Positions 7,832 through 16,083 of a stretch of 64,000 nucleotides of DNA are shown in pieces; position 1 is the first letter of the stretch, and every line of letters begins with the position of its first letter. Source of the DNA: Bog-756 sp963839925 (lineage in GTDB: Bacteria > Actinomycetota > Acidimicrobiia > Acidimicrobiales > RAAP-2); the NCBI GenBank assembly GCA_963839925.1, contig CAWIWV010000001.1:62001-126000 (forward strand), in the 5' to 3' direction. Position numbers and translations under genes: made by a program. The notes under the pieces were generated by a model. The model had not been told where the DNA came from. It saw nothing but the letters and a program-made list of their open reading frames with translations, and did no database searches.

Positions 7832-9569
7832 TCAGGTGCGGGTCGCTTCTGTCGGCTTGTCCGAGTGGATCGTCCGGTGCTCGGGATGGTTGTAGTCCCA
7901 GGTGGGACGCTCCGAACGGATCGGCGGCAGGTGGGTGTAGTTGTGATGCGGCGGCGGCGAGATGGTGAACCACTCGAGGCCGTGGCCGTCCCAGGGGTTG
8001 TCGCCGGCCGGGATCGGATCGCGCCACGAGACGTAAAGATTGGCCAGGAAGAACAGGAACGAGCTGCCGATGATGAAGGAGCCGACTGTCGAGATCACGT
8101 TGAGGGTGGTCCAACCGTTGGAGGGGAGGTACGCGGCGATCCGTCGCGGCATGCCGTCGAGGCCGAGGACGTACTGGGGCATGAAGGTGACCCAGAACCC
8201 GATGAACAGCGCCCAGAAGTGGAGCTTGCCGAGGCTGTCGCGGAGCATCCGCCCGAACATCTTCGGATACCAGAAGTAGAAGCCCGGCGAACCCAGCGAA
8301 GACCGTGGTCCCGATGAGGACCTGGTGGAAGTGGGCCACCACGAAGTAGGTGTCGTGGGTCATGAAGTCGACCGGGGGCGAGGCCAGGAGCACACCGGTG
8401 ACCCCGCCCATCAGGAAGGCGAAGAGGAACCCGATGGAGAACAGCATCGGTGTCTGGAAGCTCAGCTGCCCGCCCCACATGGTGCCGATCCAGTTGAAGA
8501 ACTTGATCCCGGTGGGTACGGCGATCAGGTAGGACAGCAGGGAGAAGAACGGCAGCAGCACCACGCCGGTGGTGAACATGTGGTGGGCCCACACCCCGGT
8601 GGAGAGGGCGGCGATCGACATGGTGGCGAAGACCATGCCCTTGTAGCCGAACAGGGGCTTGCGCGAGAACACCGGAATGATGTCGGTCACCATGCCGAAG
8701 TAGGGCAGGGCGAGGATGTACACCTCGGGATGGCCGAAGAACCAGAAGAGGTTCTGCCAGAGGACGGGGACGCCGCCTCCCTGCACGCTGAAGATGTGGG
8801 TGCCGAAGTGGCGGTCGCAGAAGAGCATGACGACCGCACCGAACAGCACCGGGAAGGCGATGAGGATCAAGATGGCGGTGACCAGCATGTTCCACGTGAA
8901 GATCGGAAGGCGGAACATGGTCAGCCCGGGTGCCCGTAGGTAGAAGATGGTCGCGCACAGGTTGACCCCGGTGAAGATCGCCGAGAACCCGGTGAGGCCG
9001 AGCGACATCAGCCACAGGTCGGCTCCGGCGCCGGGGGAGTTGGTGGCGTTGGAGAGCGGTGCGTAGGCCACCCAGCCGAAGCTGGCCGCGCCGCCGGCCA
9101 CCAGGAAGCTCGACAGCATGGTCAGCGAACCACCGAGGAACAGCCAGTAGGACAGGGCGTTGAGGCGGGGGTAGGCCATGTCGGGCGCGCCGACCTGGAG
9201 AGGGACGATGTAGTTGCCAGCCCGCCGAAGGCGAAAGGACCTGCGAACAGGTAGAGCATCAGGCTGCCGTGCATGGTGAACAGCACGTTGTAGTTCTGGA
9301 AGCTGACGAACGAGCCGTTCGGGTCGGCCAGCTGGATCCGGATCCCCAGGGCCATGATGCCGGCGATGAAGAAGAGCACCAGCGACGGTGATCATGTAGC
9401 TCTTGCCGATCACCTTGTGATCGGTCGAGGTGAGCCAGTTGAGGATGCCGGTCGGACCTTCGTGGTGGGCGTGCTCGGCGGTCCCGTTGTGCCGTTCGGG
9501 GCTCTCGCCGTGGGGTCCTTGGGGTTGTTCCGGGCCGACCACATCGGGCGGCTGGACGGTGGTCGTCAT
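7832..9569 (-). pseudogene. ctaD: Cytochrome c oxidase subunit I (aa3 type), three frameshifts
   Basis: Catalytic heme-copper subunit of the terminal oxidase. The ATG at 9569 overlaps the ctaC stop (ATGA). Reading must change frame near 9383 (extra base), near 9219 (one A missing where GCA AAC TAC is expected) and near 8285 (extra base) to give a continuous protein of about 579 residues, the normal length. Across the frames all key elements survive: the helix II heme ligand in TMHGSLMLYLF, HPEVY with its crosslinked His-Tyr, the CuB pair in WAHHMF, and the heme ligands in VVAHFHQVL. The C-terminus (WFTISPPPHHNY) is intact. Intact motifs argue for very recent decay or for sequence errors. Confidence 0.88.
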
Positions 9570-10483
9570 CGGTCTCCCTTTGCGTCAGCCGGTGTGTTGT
9601 AGCCACTCCCGTTGGTGATGTGGGTGTACGGGGGAGGAATGTCCTGGGCCGGCGTTCCCGAGCTGGTGTACGTGTGCCCGGTAGCCACCTCCTGGTGGAT
9701 CCACTGGGTGAAGTCGGACGGGCTGACCGCCTTCACGGTGAAGAGCATCTCCGAGTGGTAGAGACCACAGATCTGGGTGCACTGACCGTTATAGGTCCCT
9801 GCACGCAGCACATCGAGATCGAAGTAGTTGTCGACCCCCGGCAGCGCGTAGCGGCTGAAGTTGAAGTCGTGCACATAGAAGCCGTGGATGACGTCGTTCG
9901 AGACCAACTCGACCTGGACCGTCTCACCGACCGGGAGCACCATCTGCGGGCCGTGGTTGCCGGGACCGTGGGTCGTCTCGCCCGCCACGCTCACGTTGAG
10001 GCTTTTGTAGGAGAACTGCCATCCCCACTGGAACGCGGTGACCTTGACCCGCACGATCGGCTTTCCGGTCGAGGTGAAGGTGGCGTCCTTCGGTTGGAGC
10101 GCGCCGACACTGTTCTCGGTGATGACCGTGAAGACGAACAGCACCGCGACGATGATGATCGGGATCGCGGTGTAGAGCACCTCCACCACGACGTTCTCGT
10201 GGAACTGCTTCGGCATGTCGTCCGACCGCTTGCGGTAGCGCAGGATCGTGTAGAGGATCAGCAGGCCGACCGCTCCGCCGACGATGATGCCGGTGGTCAT
10301 CATGCCCGAATAGAGCTTGAAGATGTCCTGGCCCTGCTTGGTCGCTCCCCGGTTGGCGCCGTAGCTCGGGTAGGCGTTGCAGCCCGTCAGCATCAGGGCA
10401 GCCCCGACGGCCAGCAGGGCGCCCCAGCGTGACCAGCGACGATGCGGGCGACGGCTCTTCACGGCGATGACACTAGTGGGCAC
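9566..10483 (-). CDS. ctaC: Cytochrome c oxidase subunit II
   Basis: Subunit II of the aa3 oxidase, which accepts electrons from cytochrome c at the CuA centre. The N-terminus has a lipoprotein-type signal (ALLAVGAALMLTGC), then two transmembrane helices (TGIIVGGAVGLLILYTIL and LYTAIPIIIVAVLFVFTVI). A cupredoxin domain follows, with CuA ligands C235, C239, H243 and M246 in CTQICGLYHSEM and an upstream His in VIHGFYVHDF. The aromatic motif FQWGWQFSY is present. Length 305 is normal. The GTG start has a TAGATT box eight bases upstream and no clear ribosome-binding site. It overlaps ctaD by ATGA. Confidence 0.95.
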   Translation of the reverse strand: MPTSVIAVKSRRPHRRWSRWGALLAVGAALMLTGCNAYPSYGANRGATKQGQDIFKLYSGMMTTGIIVGGAVGLLILYTILRYRKRSDDMPKQFHENVVVEVLYTAIPIIIVAVLFVFTVITENSVGALQPKDATFTSTGKPIVRVKVTAFQWGWQFSYKSLNVSVAGETTHGPGNHGPQMVLPVGETVQVELVSNDVIHGFYVHDFNFSRYALPGVDNYFDLDVLRAGTYNGQCTQICGLYHSEMLFTVKAVSPSDFTQWIHQEVATGHTYTSSGTPAQDIPPPYTHITNGSGYNTPADAKGDR

Positions 10484-10491
10484 CGGGGGAG

Positions 10492-10497
10492 AATCTA
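10492..10497 (-). promoter_or_regulatory. -10 box TAGATT upstream of ctaC
   Basis: On the minus strand TAGATT (TANNNT consensus) lies eight bases upstream of the GTG start of ctaC, and no Shine-Dalgarno sequence is visible. A leaderless or near-leaderless transcript is likely. Confidence 0.45.
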
Positions 10498-10591
10498 GCA
10501 GGTCAGTTGAGAGGCCCGGCGACCGTGGGATGCCACAAACTCCCAGTTCAGAAGAGCGGACCGGAGGGGGAGATTTCCGGCGCTGCCGAGG

Positions 10592-11941
10592 TCACTCAGG
10601 ACGCCGGTCTCCGCCGGCATCGCCGGACTCTCGTGCCGCCCACGAGAACACCCCGCGGGCCATGGTCGACGAGGCCGCTCGTGCCCGTTTCGTGTTCACG
10701 GTTCGTCGGATCCGTTGGATCTCGGGGTCGTCGGGTGAGGCCAGCCAGGCCAGCTCGGCCAGGTGGCCGGCCAGCCGCATGCCCTGCTCGTCGGGGCCGG
10801 TTGCCTCGCCGGCTCCCGGGGCGGTTCCCTCGACGGTTCCCTCGACCAGGGCCTCGGCTCGCTCGGCGAGCACTCCCGCTCCCCCCGCCAGCTCGGCCAG
10901 CTCGCCGGCCAGCGCACGCTCCGGTGCCGGCTTGAGCGTTGCAGGGTTGCCGTCCCACCAGCCGCCGTACTGACGCCAGATGGTCCGCACGATGAACTCC
11001 GGCTCGTCGTAGACCGGCCTGAGGTACGGGCGCTCGATCAGGCCGGCCGGGGGCGTGGCGGTGTGGATGATCTCGTCGAGTCGGGCTCCCGCATTCATCA
11101 TGGCGAGGGTCTGTTCGACCAAGGACTCGAGCAGTTCCGCAGTGTCGGTGAGCGCCTGGCGGACCCGGCTCGCCCCGATCACCGGGTAGCCGTGGCCGGG
11201 TAGGAGCACCTCCGGCCCGCCGTCCGGAGAGTCGTAGAGGGCGAGCATCGTCCGCAGGGCCTCCGCCCACTCGGCGGGATACCGCTGGACCTTCTGCGGG
11301 TTGCCGGCGTTGGGCGACGCCCAGATGAACAGGTCTCCGCAGCACAACACCTTCGCATCGGGGAACCAGGTCCAGGTGTGGTCGTCGGTCTCGCCTCGTG
11401 CGTGATGGAGGTGGGCCCGGGTTCCGCCGACGTCGAGCTCGAGCCGGTCGCGATAGGTGCGATCGGGATACCGGTACTCGGTCGGCCATTCGAGCGAATC
11501 GATGCCGAACTGCCGACGGTTGATGATCGCGTTGTAGCCGGCCGTGCGGATATAGCGGTCGAAACGAGGGGGCAGTGCCTCGTGGGCGACGACGACAGGT
11601 TCGGGCCAACCGGCTTCCTCGGATTCGGCGGCCCACACCGGCACTCCGAAGACATGATCGATGTGACCGTGCGAGTAGACGGCGGTGTGGAGCCGACCCG
11701 GCGACCAGGTGCGGATGGTCCGGTGGATGCCGGCCGCCATCATCGAACTCCCGGTGTCGACGAGGAAGAGTCCGTCTTCGGTGCGAACGGCGGAAACGTT
11801 GGCGAAGGAGGGAACGAAGGCCACCCCGTCGGCGACTTCGGCGAGCCCGGTTTCAGGCCAGAGCGGGTGGAGTTCCGTCGTCGAGAGCTCGCCGCGCCAG
11901 AGTTTGTCGGCAACGGTCAGGACATCGTCGTGATCGGCCAC
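10592..11941 (-). CDS. Metallo-beta-lactamase-fold hydrolase, alkylsulfatase-like
   Basis: A 449-residue MBL-fold protein. The zinc motif is SHGHIDH (HxHxDH), followed by further candidate ligands in HHARGETDDH, CGDLF and LPGHGYP. The C-terminal part contains IWRQYGGWWDGNPATLKP, which resembles the dimerisation segment of SdsA/BDS1-type alkylsulfatases, so hydrolysis of a sulfate or other ester is a reasonable guess. The GTG start has AAGGGGG upstream. The last 50 residues are Ala/Glu-rich with AEALVEGTVEGTAPGAGEATG, a mildly repetitive tail. It lies after the oxidase operon with no obvious link. Confidence 0.8.
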   Translation of the reverse strand: MADHDDVLTVADKLWRGELSTTELHPLWPETGLAEVADGVAFVPSFANVSAVRTEDGLFLVDTGSSMMAAGIHRTIRTWSPGRLHTAVYSHGHIDHVFGVPVWAAESEEAGWPEPVVVAHEALPPRFDRYIRTAGYNAIINRRQFGIDSLEWPTEYRYPDRTYRDRLELDVGGTRAHLHHARGETDDHTWTWFPDAKVLCCGDLFIWASPNAGNPQKVQRYPAEWAEALRTMLALYDSPDGGPEVLLPGHGYPVIGASRVRQALTDTAELLESLVEQTLAMMNAGARLDEIIHTATPPAGLIERPYLRPVYDEPEFIVRTIWRQYGGWWDGNPATLKPAPERALAGELAELAGGAGVLAERAEALVEGTVEGTAPGAGEATGPDEQGMRLAGHLAELAWLASPDDPEIQRIRRTVNTKRARAASSTMARGVFSWAARESGDAGGDRRPE

Positions 11942-11977
11942 CCGATCCCCCTTCGTCGTTCGAGCTTCGTTGAAGCT

Positions 11978-12721
11978 TCAGTGTTGCGGTTTTTCGGGTC
12001 CCTCTGCCTCGGAGGACAGGCGGCCTGCAAGTCGCCCCAGGCTCCTGATCGAACGCTTGACCTTGGCTTCGACCGCCGGCCTGTGCTCGGTCACTGCCTG
12101 CTTTCCCGAGGTGATCACCGCACCGGTCGCCCGTCCTGCACGTCGGGCCGTGGAGTCCACGCTCGCATCGGTCTGGCCGGGAGCCGCAGCCCTCTGACCG
12201 GGGGCCGCAGCCCTCTGGCCGGGAGCCGCAGCCCTCTGGCCGGGAGCCGCGGCCCTCTGATCGACTACCTGCGTGTCGACGACCCTCGCATCGACGACCA
12301 CCGTATTGACCGGGATGTTCCGCCAGCCGGTCGATCCGGCCTCACTCGTTCTGGTCAGGGTGCAAAGCCGAAGGAGCCCGAGCGCTCCGAACTCGACGAC
12401 GATGATCCCCTGGACGTCCGGGCGGAGTGCAGGAATGGCGGGCGCAACCATCAGAGCCACCGACGCACCCATCGTGAGATGCCGGTGGAGGGGCTGGCTG
12501 ATCAGGCGGAACAATCCGAGCGGACCCTGCGCGGTGACCGCGAGGGCGAGCAGCGCGATCGCAGCTCCGACCAGAAGTCCCGAACGGGCGACGTGCACCG
12601 AGATGTCGACGAAGACGAACGCAATCACCATCTCGCTGACCTGGAGCACCCAGAACGGAAGCCATCGCTGGTCATTGCTGCGGGCCACCCATCGCCGGGT
12701 GGATCCGACTGCGTCGCTCAT
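11978..12721 (-). CDS. Membrane protein with RAAAPGQ repeat tail
   Basis: I do not recognise the family. The 247-residue product has about four transmembrane segments in its first 125 residues (WVLQVSEMVIAFVFVDI, LLVGAAIALLALAVTA, LTMGASVALMVAPAIPAL, GIIVVEFGALGLLRL). A hydrophilic C-terminal half follows, with four tandem copies of the heptapeptide RAAAPGQ (last copy ending in T) and then a basic region (AVEAKVKRSIRSLGRLAGRL). The repeats correspond to a 21-bp tandem repeat. The tail is predicted cytoplasmic or extracellular depending on topology. It is followed at some distance by the MBL-fold gene. Confidence 0.6.
   Translation of the reverse strand: MSDAVGSTRRWVARSNDQRWLPFWVLQVSEMVIAFVFVDISVHVARSGLLVGAAIALLALAVTAQGPLGLFRLISQPLHRHLTMGASVALMVAPAIPALRPDVQGIIVVEFGALGLLRLCTLTRTSEAGSTGWRNIPVNTVVVDARVVDTQVVDQRAAAPGQRAAAPGQRAAAPGQRAAAPGQTDASVDSTARRAGRATGAVITSGKQAVTEHRPAVEAKVKRSIRSLGRLAGRLSSEAEGPEKPQH
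12173..12256 (-). repeat. 21-bp tandem repeat, four copies, in coding sequence
   Basis: Four adjacent 21-bp units of the type ctggccgggagccgcagccct, nearly identical (one to three differences), encode the RAAAPGQ heptads of the membrane protein. The period is a multiple of three and keeps the frame. Confidence 0.9.
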
Positions 12722-12768
12722 CGGGCCCCTGATTCGTTCGCTCGTGCGTCGCGAGCCGTCTTAGACGG

Positions 12769-13074
12769 TCACGAACGGGAGCCCGCGGAGCCTTCGCCGG
12801 ACGCCTCGACCGGTGCAGGAGCCGGGGGAGCGCCAGCAGGCGGCGCTGCTGGAGGTGCTGCCAAGGGCGGGGGAGCTGCTTGGGCCGCAGGCGTGGTGCC
12901 CGATGCGTCATCGGCGGAACCTTCGTCGAGGCCTTTCTTGAATTCCTTCTGGGCCGAGCCCAGGGATCGAGCCAGCTTGGGGATCTGGGTGGAGCCGAAC
13001 AGGACGAGCACGACCACCACGAGCACGATGATGCCGTCTACGCCGAAGATGTCTGCCGGTGGGCTGAGATGCAT
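12769..13074 (-). CDS. tatA: Twin-arginine translocase protein TatA/TatE
   Basis: Pore-forming component of the Tat pathway, which exports folded proteins such as the Rieske subunit. The 101-residue product has one N-terminal transmembrane helix (IIVLVVVVLVLF), the conserved hinge FGSTQIPKLARSLGSAQKEFKKG (FG followed by an amphipathic helix), and a long Pro/Ala-rich tail. The proximal motif and size fit TatA better than TatB. It stands as a short independent gene between two membrane-protein genes. Assignment to TatA rather than TatE is by convention. Confidence 0.88.
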   Translation of the reverse strand: MHLSPPADIFGVDGIIVLVVVVLVLFGSTQIPKLARSLGSAQKEFKKGLDEGSADDASGTTPAAQAAPPPLAAPPAAPPAGAPPAPAPVEASGEGSAGSRS

Positions 13075-13178
13075 GGCGAATCTCCCTTTTCGTTCGCTGG
13101 CACAAGGTTAGACCTGCGGGCCGTGAGCTGCGGCGCAGGTTGAGCTCGGCCGAAGAGGGAGGGACGCAGAGGTCGAGC

Positions 13179-13640
13179 TCAGCCGGCCAGGAAGACCCCC
13201 AGGCAGAGCGCGGCCACCGAGGAAACCGCCCCGACCGCCCCCCAGATGGCCGTCGCACGCTTGGTGGACGCCCGCTGGTGCAGGAACACCGCCACGCCGG
13301 CGAGAGCCACCACCACGATCTTGATGATCAGCACGGTCTTCCAGGCGGTGGGAGCGTCCTTGAGGGTAAGGGAGCTGATGTTCCAGAATCCGGTGATCAC
13401 CAGCACGGCGTAGGCGGGCCAGAGCAGGCGTCCGAGGGCCTGTCCGACCTTCTTCGGGGCCTCTTCCCCGAAGGAGCGCACCGTCGGAAGCAGACCGGCG
13501 ACGGTGAACTGCCCGCCCACCCAGATGGCGGCCGCAAGAACGTGGAGGATGAGGCGGAATCCCCCGAGCGCATCAGACAGACTGGGCACGTTGGTCGCCG
13601 CGGCCATGTGCGCCGCGTGTGCGGTTGTCACCGTCGTCAC
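13179..13640 (-). CDS. CopD-like integral membrane protein
   Basis: A 153-residue four-helix membrane protein related to the CopD/copper-resistance D family. It starts with a His-containing helix (RLILHVLAAAIWVGGQFTVAGLLP), followed by LLWPAYAVLVITGFWNIS, then VLIIKIVVVALAGVAVFLHQRAS and a last helix. The H-x(6)-WVGG pattern and the WPAY.VL..TG element are typical. Family members are linked to copper handling or heme-like redox, but function here is unproven. It is 36 bp downstream of the start side of tatA's neighbours and probably independently transcribed. Confidence 0.65.
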   Translation of the reverse strand: MTTVTTAHAAHMAAATNVPSLSDALGGFRLILHVLAAAIWVGGQFTVAGLLPTVRSFGEEAPKKVGQALGRLLWPAYAVLVITGFWNISSLTLKDAPTAWKTVLIIKIVVVALAGVAVFLHQRASTKRATAIWGAVGAVSSVAALCLGVFLAG

Positions 13641-13676
13641 AGCGGCCGTGCTCTCTTCGTCGCTCTGACGGTTGCC

Positions 13677-14447
13677 TTACTTACCGGTCCAGTTGGGCTT
13701 GCGCTTCTCGGCGAAGGCGATCGGGCCCTCTTGGGCGTCGGCGGATCCGAAGACGGCAGGAGCCGCGGCGTCGCTTATCACCCAACCCTCGGCATCGGTG
13801 AGTTCGCCCGCTTTCTTCATGACCTGCTTCGAGGCGCGTACCGCCAGCGGCGCGTTCTCGGCGATGGCGTCTGCGAGGGCCAGTGCTTCGTCCATCAGCT
13901 TGTCGGCAGGAGCGATCCGGTTGATCAGTCCGAGTTCCAACGCGCGGCGAGCGTCGATCGAATCGCCGGTGAGCGCGAGCTCCATGGCGATCGCTTGGGG
14001 GATCCGCTTCGGGAGACGGAACAGCCCACCCCCGGCGGCCATCAGGCCACGCTTGACTTCGGGGATACCGAACTTTGCACTCTCGACCGCCACCACCAGA
14101 TCGCACGAGAGCATGAGCTCGCATCCTCCTGCGAGTGCCGAGCCGTTGACCGCGGCGATGACCGGCTTTGCGAAGTCGCGCTGCGCGATGCCTCCGAACC
14201 CTCCAGGAGTTCCCATGATCTCGCCCGCCTCACCCGCGGTGAACGCCTTGAGGTCCATGCCCGCGCTGAACGCCTTGTCGCCGGCGCCAGTGAGGATGAC
14301 CACCCAGCAGTCGTCGTCGACCTCGAGCTCGTCGAAGGCGCCACCCAGCCCCCGGCTCACCGCCCCGTTGACGGCGTTGCGAGCTTCCGGTCGGTTGATG
14401 GTCAGGATCTCGACGTGACCTCGTCGTTCGCGCAGCACCTCGGACAT
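13677..14447 (-). CDS. Enoyl-CoA hydratase/isomerase (crotonase) family protein
   Basis: Crotonase-fold enzyme acting on acyl-CoA esters, most likely a hydratase in beta-oxidation. The start MSEVLRERRGHVEILTINRPEARNAVNG at 14447 gives 256 residues, the normal length. The oxyanion-hole segments are visible (AFSAGMDLKAF and VNGSALAGGCELMLSCDLVVA), as is the C-terminal FGSADAQEGPIAFAEKRKPNW, typical of EchA proteins. The position of the usual second catalytic Glu lies in FGIPEVKRGLMAAGG. It follows the thiolase-like gene by 17 bp on the same strand, an operon for CoA-ester metabolism. Confidence 0.85.
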   Translation of the reverse strand: MSEVLRERRGHVEILTINRPEARNAVNGAVSRGLGGAFDELEVDDDCWVVILTGAGDKAFSAGMDLKAFTAGEAGEIMGTPGGFGGIAQRDFAKPVIAAVNGSALAGGCELMLSCDLVVAVESAKFGIPEVKRGLMAAGGGLFRLPKRIPQAIAMELALTGDSIDARRALELGLINRIAPADKLMDEALALADAIAENAPLAVRASKQVMKKAGELTDAEGWVISDAAAPAVFGSADAQEGPIAFAEKRKPNWTGK

Positions 14448-14464
14448 GGCCTTTGGATCTCCTC

Positions 14465-15994
14465 TCAGCCCGAGGTGAGACGGTAGCGCGCTTCTCCCGG
14501 TTCGACGAAGATCGAGGAACCCACCAGGCCGGGCACATCGGTCGCGCCGACCGCTGCGGTGACCTCGGCGTCCGCTGCTGCCACCGCCATCTGGCGGCCA
14601 TCCGGAAGGCGGACGATGACCGGCGCACCCGTTGGCTTCCCCTCGCCGTCCCGGATCACCGTGGCGGCGAGGACGGTGGCGCTGGTCCGCTCTTCCACCT
14701 CGAGGGCCACTTCGACGGTGCTCGCGTCGATCTCGGCCTGAGCGCTTCGCGTGTCGCCGAGGCGGAAGCCGCCGGGAGGCGGTTCTGACCCGTAGATGCC
14801 GATCGAATGCTTGGTGACGAACCAGCCGAGCCCGGTGGTGAGTCCCAGCGCGGGCCCGGCGCCGTCCGCGCCGGCCCCCGGTCCGCGATCGCGCAGGGCG
14901 TCCGTCGCCGTGGCGATGGAATGAGTCGTGTAGTTGTTGCCCGGGCCGCCGAAGTAGGGGAGGCCGCCGGTGACCGTGAGCCCACGGCGGTCGTTGGTCG
15001 CGATCCCCAGCGCCGCGGCCCCGAGCTCTACCGCCACCGGAAAGCAGGAGTAGAGGTCGAGCACCTCGATGTCGTCGACCCCGATCCCGGCCGCCTCGAA
15101 CGCCGCTCGCCCGGCGGCGGCGATGCCTGCAGAACGACCCAGGTCCGGACGGGCAGTCGGGTATCGGACGTCGTGGTCGTCTGCCCCTGACCAGACGAAC
15201 ACCGCCCGGTCCGCGACGCCTGCCCGCTGCGCGGCGGCGAGCGAGCAGACCACGAGGGCCGCGCCCTGATCGGATCCCAGGAACGCGCACATCCGTTTGG
15301 TGTAGGGCTCGCACACGACTCTGTTGTCGGGTGAAGGAACCGCGATCTGTTGCGCGGTTCGAGCCTCGGGGAACCAGGCGTAGGGGTGGGCTGCTGCGAC
15401 ATCGGTGAACGTCGCCATCAGCTCACCGAGGACCCGGCGGTGCTCGGCGGCGTTGTGGCCGGCCCTGGCGGCGACCACGGATTCGAGGATGGGGTAGACG
15501 TGCAGCGGCAGGAACAGTCCGATGGCAGTCTCGGCGGGTCCGACGCCGGGGTGATCGTCGCCCACCACCGGGTCTGGGGGGAGCTCACCAACGCCAGGAG
15601 GTGCGGCGCCGGCGGCCCGTCTCGCCCGCGACGATCGGAGCGCCTCGGCCCCGGCGATGACCGTCACCGACAGCCTGCCGGCAGCGATGTCCGCGGCGGC
15701 CCGATTGACCAGCCACTGGGGGGTGTTCCCTCCGATGGTGGTGACCTCACGGACCGACGGGTTCGCACCGAGCCGCGCGGCCAGCTCGCCGGCAGGAGAG
15801 GATCCGGAGCGGGTCATGACGTTCACGACCGAGAGCCGCTCGATCCGGTCCCGCAACGGAGGAGCCGACGCGAACGCCTGCTCGCAGGCCCGCACCATCA
15901 GATCGACTGGCGTCACCCACTCGCTCCGCTCGATTGCCTGCCCGGACGCCACGACCACCGGCGTCCGTTCGGGGTCGAGAGAGGTCGCGGGCAT
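14465..15994 (-). CDS. Thiolase-like protein (SCP2-thiolase-like, nucleophile Cys absent)
   Basis: Thiolase-superfamily protein of about 509 residues with a C-terminal extension (GKPTGAPVIVRLPDGRQMAVAAADAEVTA) resembling an OB-type fold. Thiolase features include VIAGAEALRSSRAR, IEVLDLYSCFPVAVELGAAALGI and GGLPYFGGPGNNY. At the place of the nucleophilic cysteine the sequence reads TTIGGNTPQWLV, with no Cys. This matches thiolase-like proteins of mycobacteria thought not to be ordinary thiolases. The ATG at 15994 is preferred; an in-frame ATG at 16075 would add 27 residues lacking family similarity. It precedes the crotonase gene by 17 bp. Confidence 0.75.
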   Translation of the reverse strand: MPATSLDPERTPVVVASGQAIERSEWVTPVDLMVRACEQAFASAPPLRDRIERLSVVNVMTRSGSSPAGELAARLGANPSVREVTTIGGNTPQWLVNRAAADIAAGRLSVTVIAGAEALRSSRARRAAGAAPPGVGELPPDPVVGDDHPGVGPAETAIGLFLPLHVYPILESVVAARAGHNAAEHRRVLGELMATFTDVAAAHPYAWFPEARTAQQIAVPSPDNRVVCEPYTKRMCAFLGSDQGAALVVCSLAAAQRAGVADRAVFVWSGADDHDVRYPTARPDLGRSAGIAAAGRAAFEAAGIGVDDIEVLDLYSCFPVAVELGAAALGIATNDRRGLTVTGGLPYFGGPGNNYTTHSIATATDALRDRGPGAGADGAGPALGLTTGLGWFVTKHSIGIYGSEPPPGGFRLGDTRSAQAEIDASTVEVALEVEERTSATVLAATVIRDGEGKPTGAPVIVRLPDGRQMAVAAADAEVTAAVGATDVPGLVGSSIFVEPGEARYRLTSG

Positions 15995-16083
15995 CGGTTT
16001 GCGGGGGTTGACAGGGTCGGAGCCGGGCGTCGGCGGGCGTCGGAACAGGGCTCGCTCCGGAGCGCAAGCTACCATCGCCCCTC

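Noticed and set aside
13677..15314. Enoyl-CoA hydratase fused to a long N-terminal region
   Set aside because: The frame is open upstream of 14447 but encodes an Arg/Gly-rich shadow of the thiolase-like gene.
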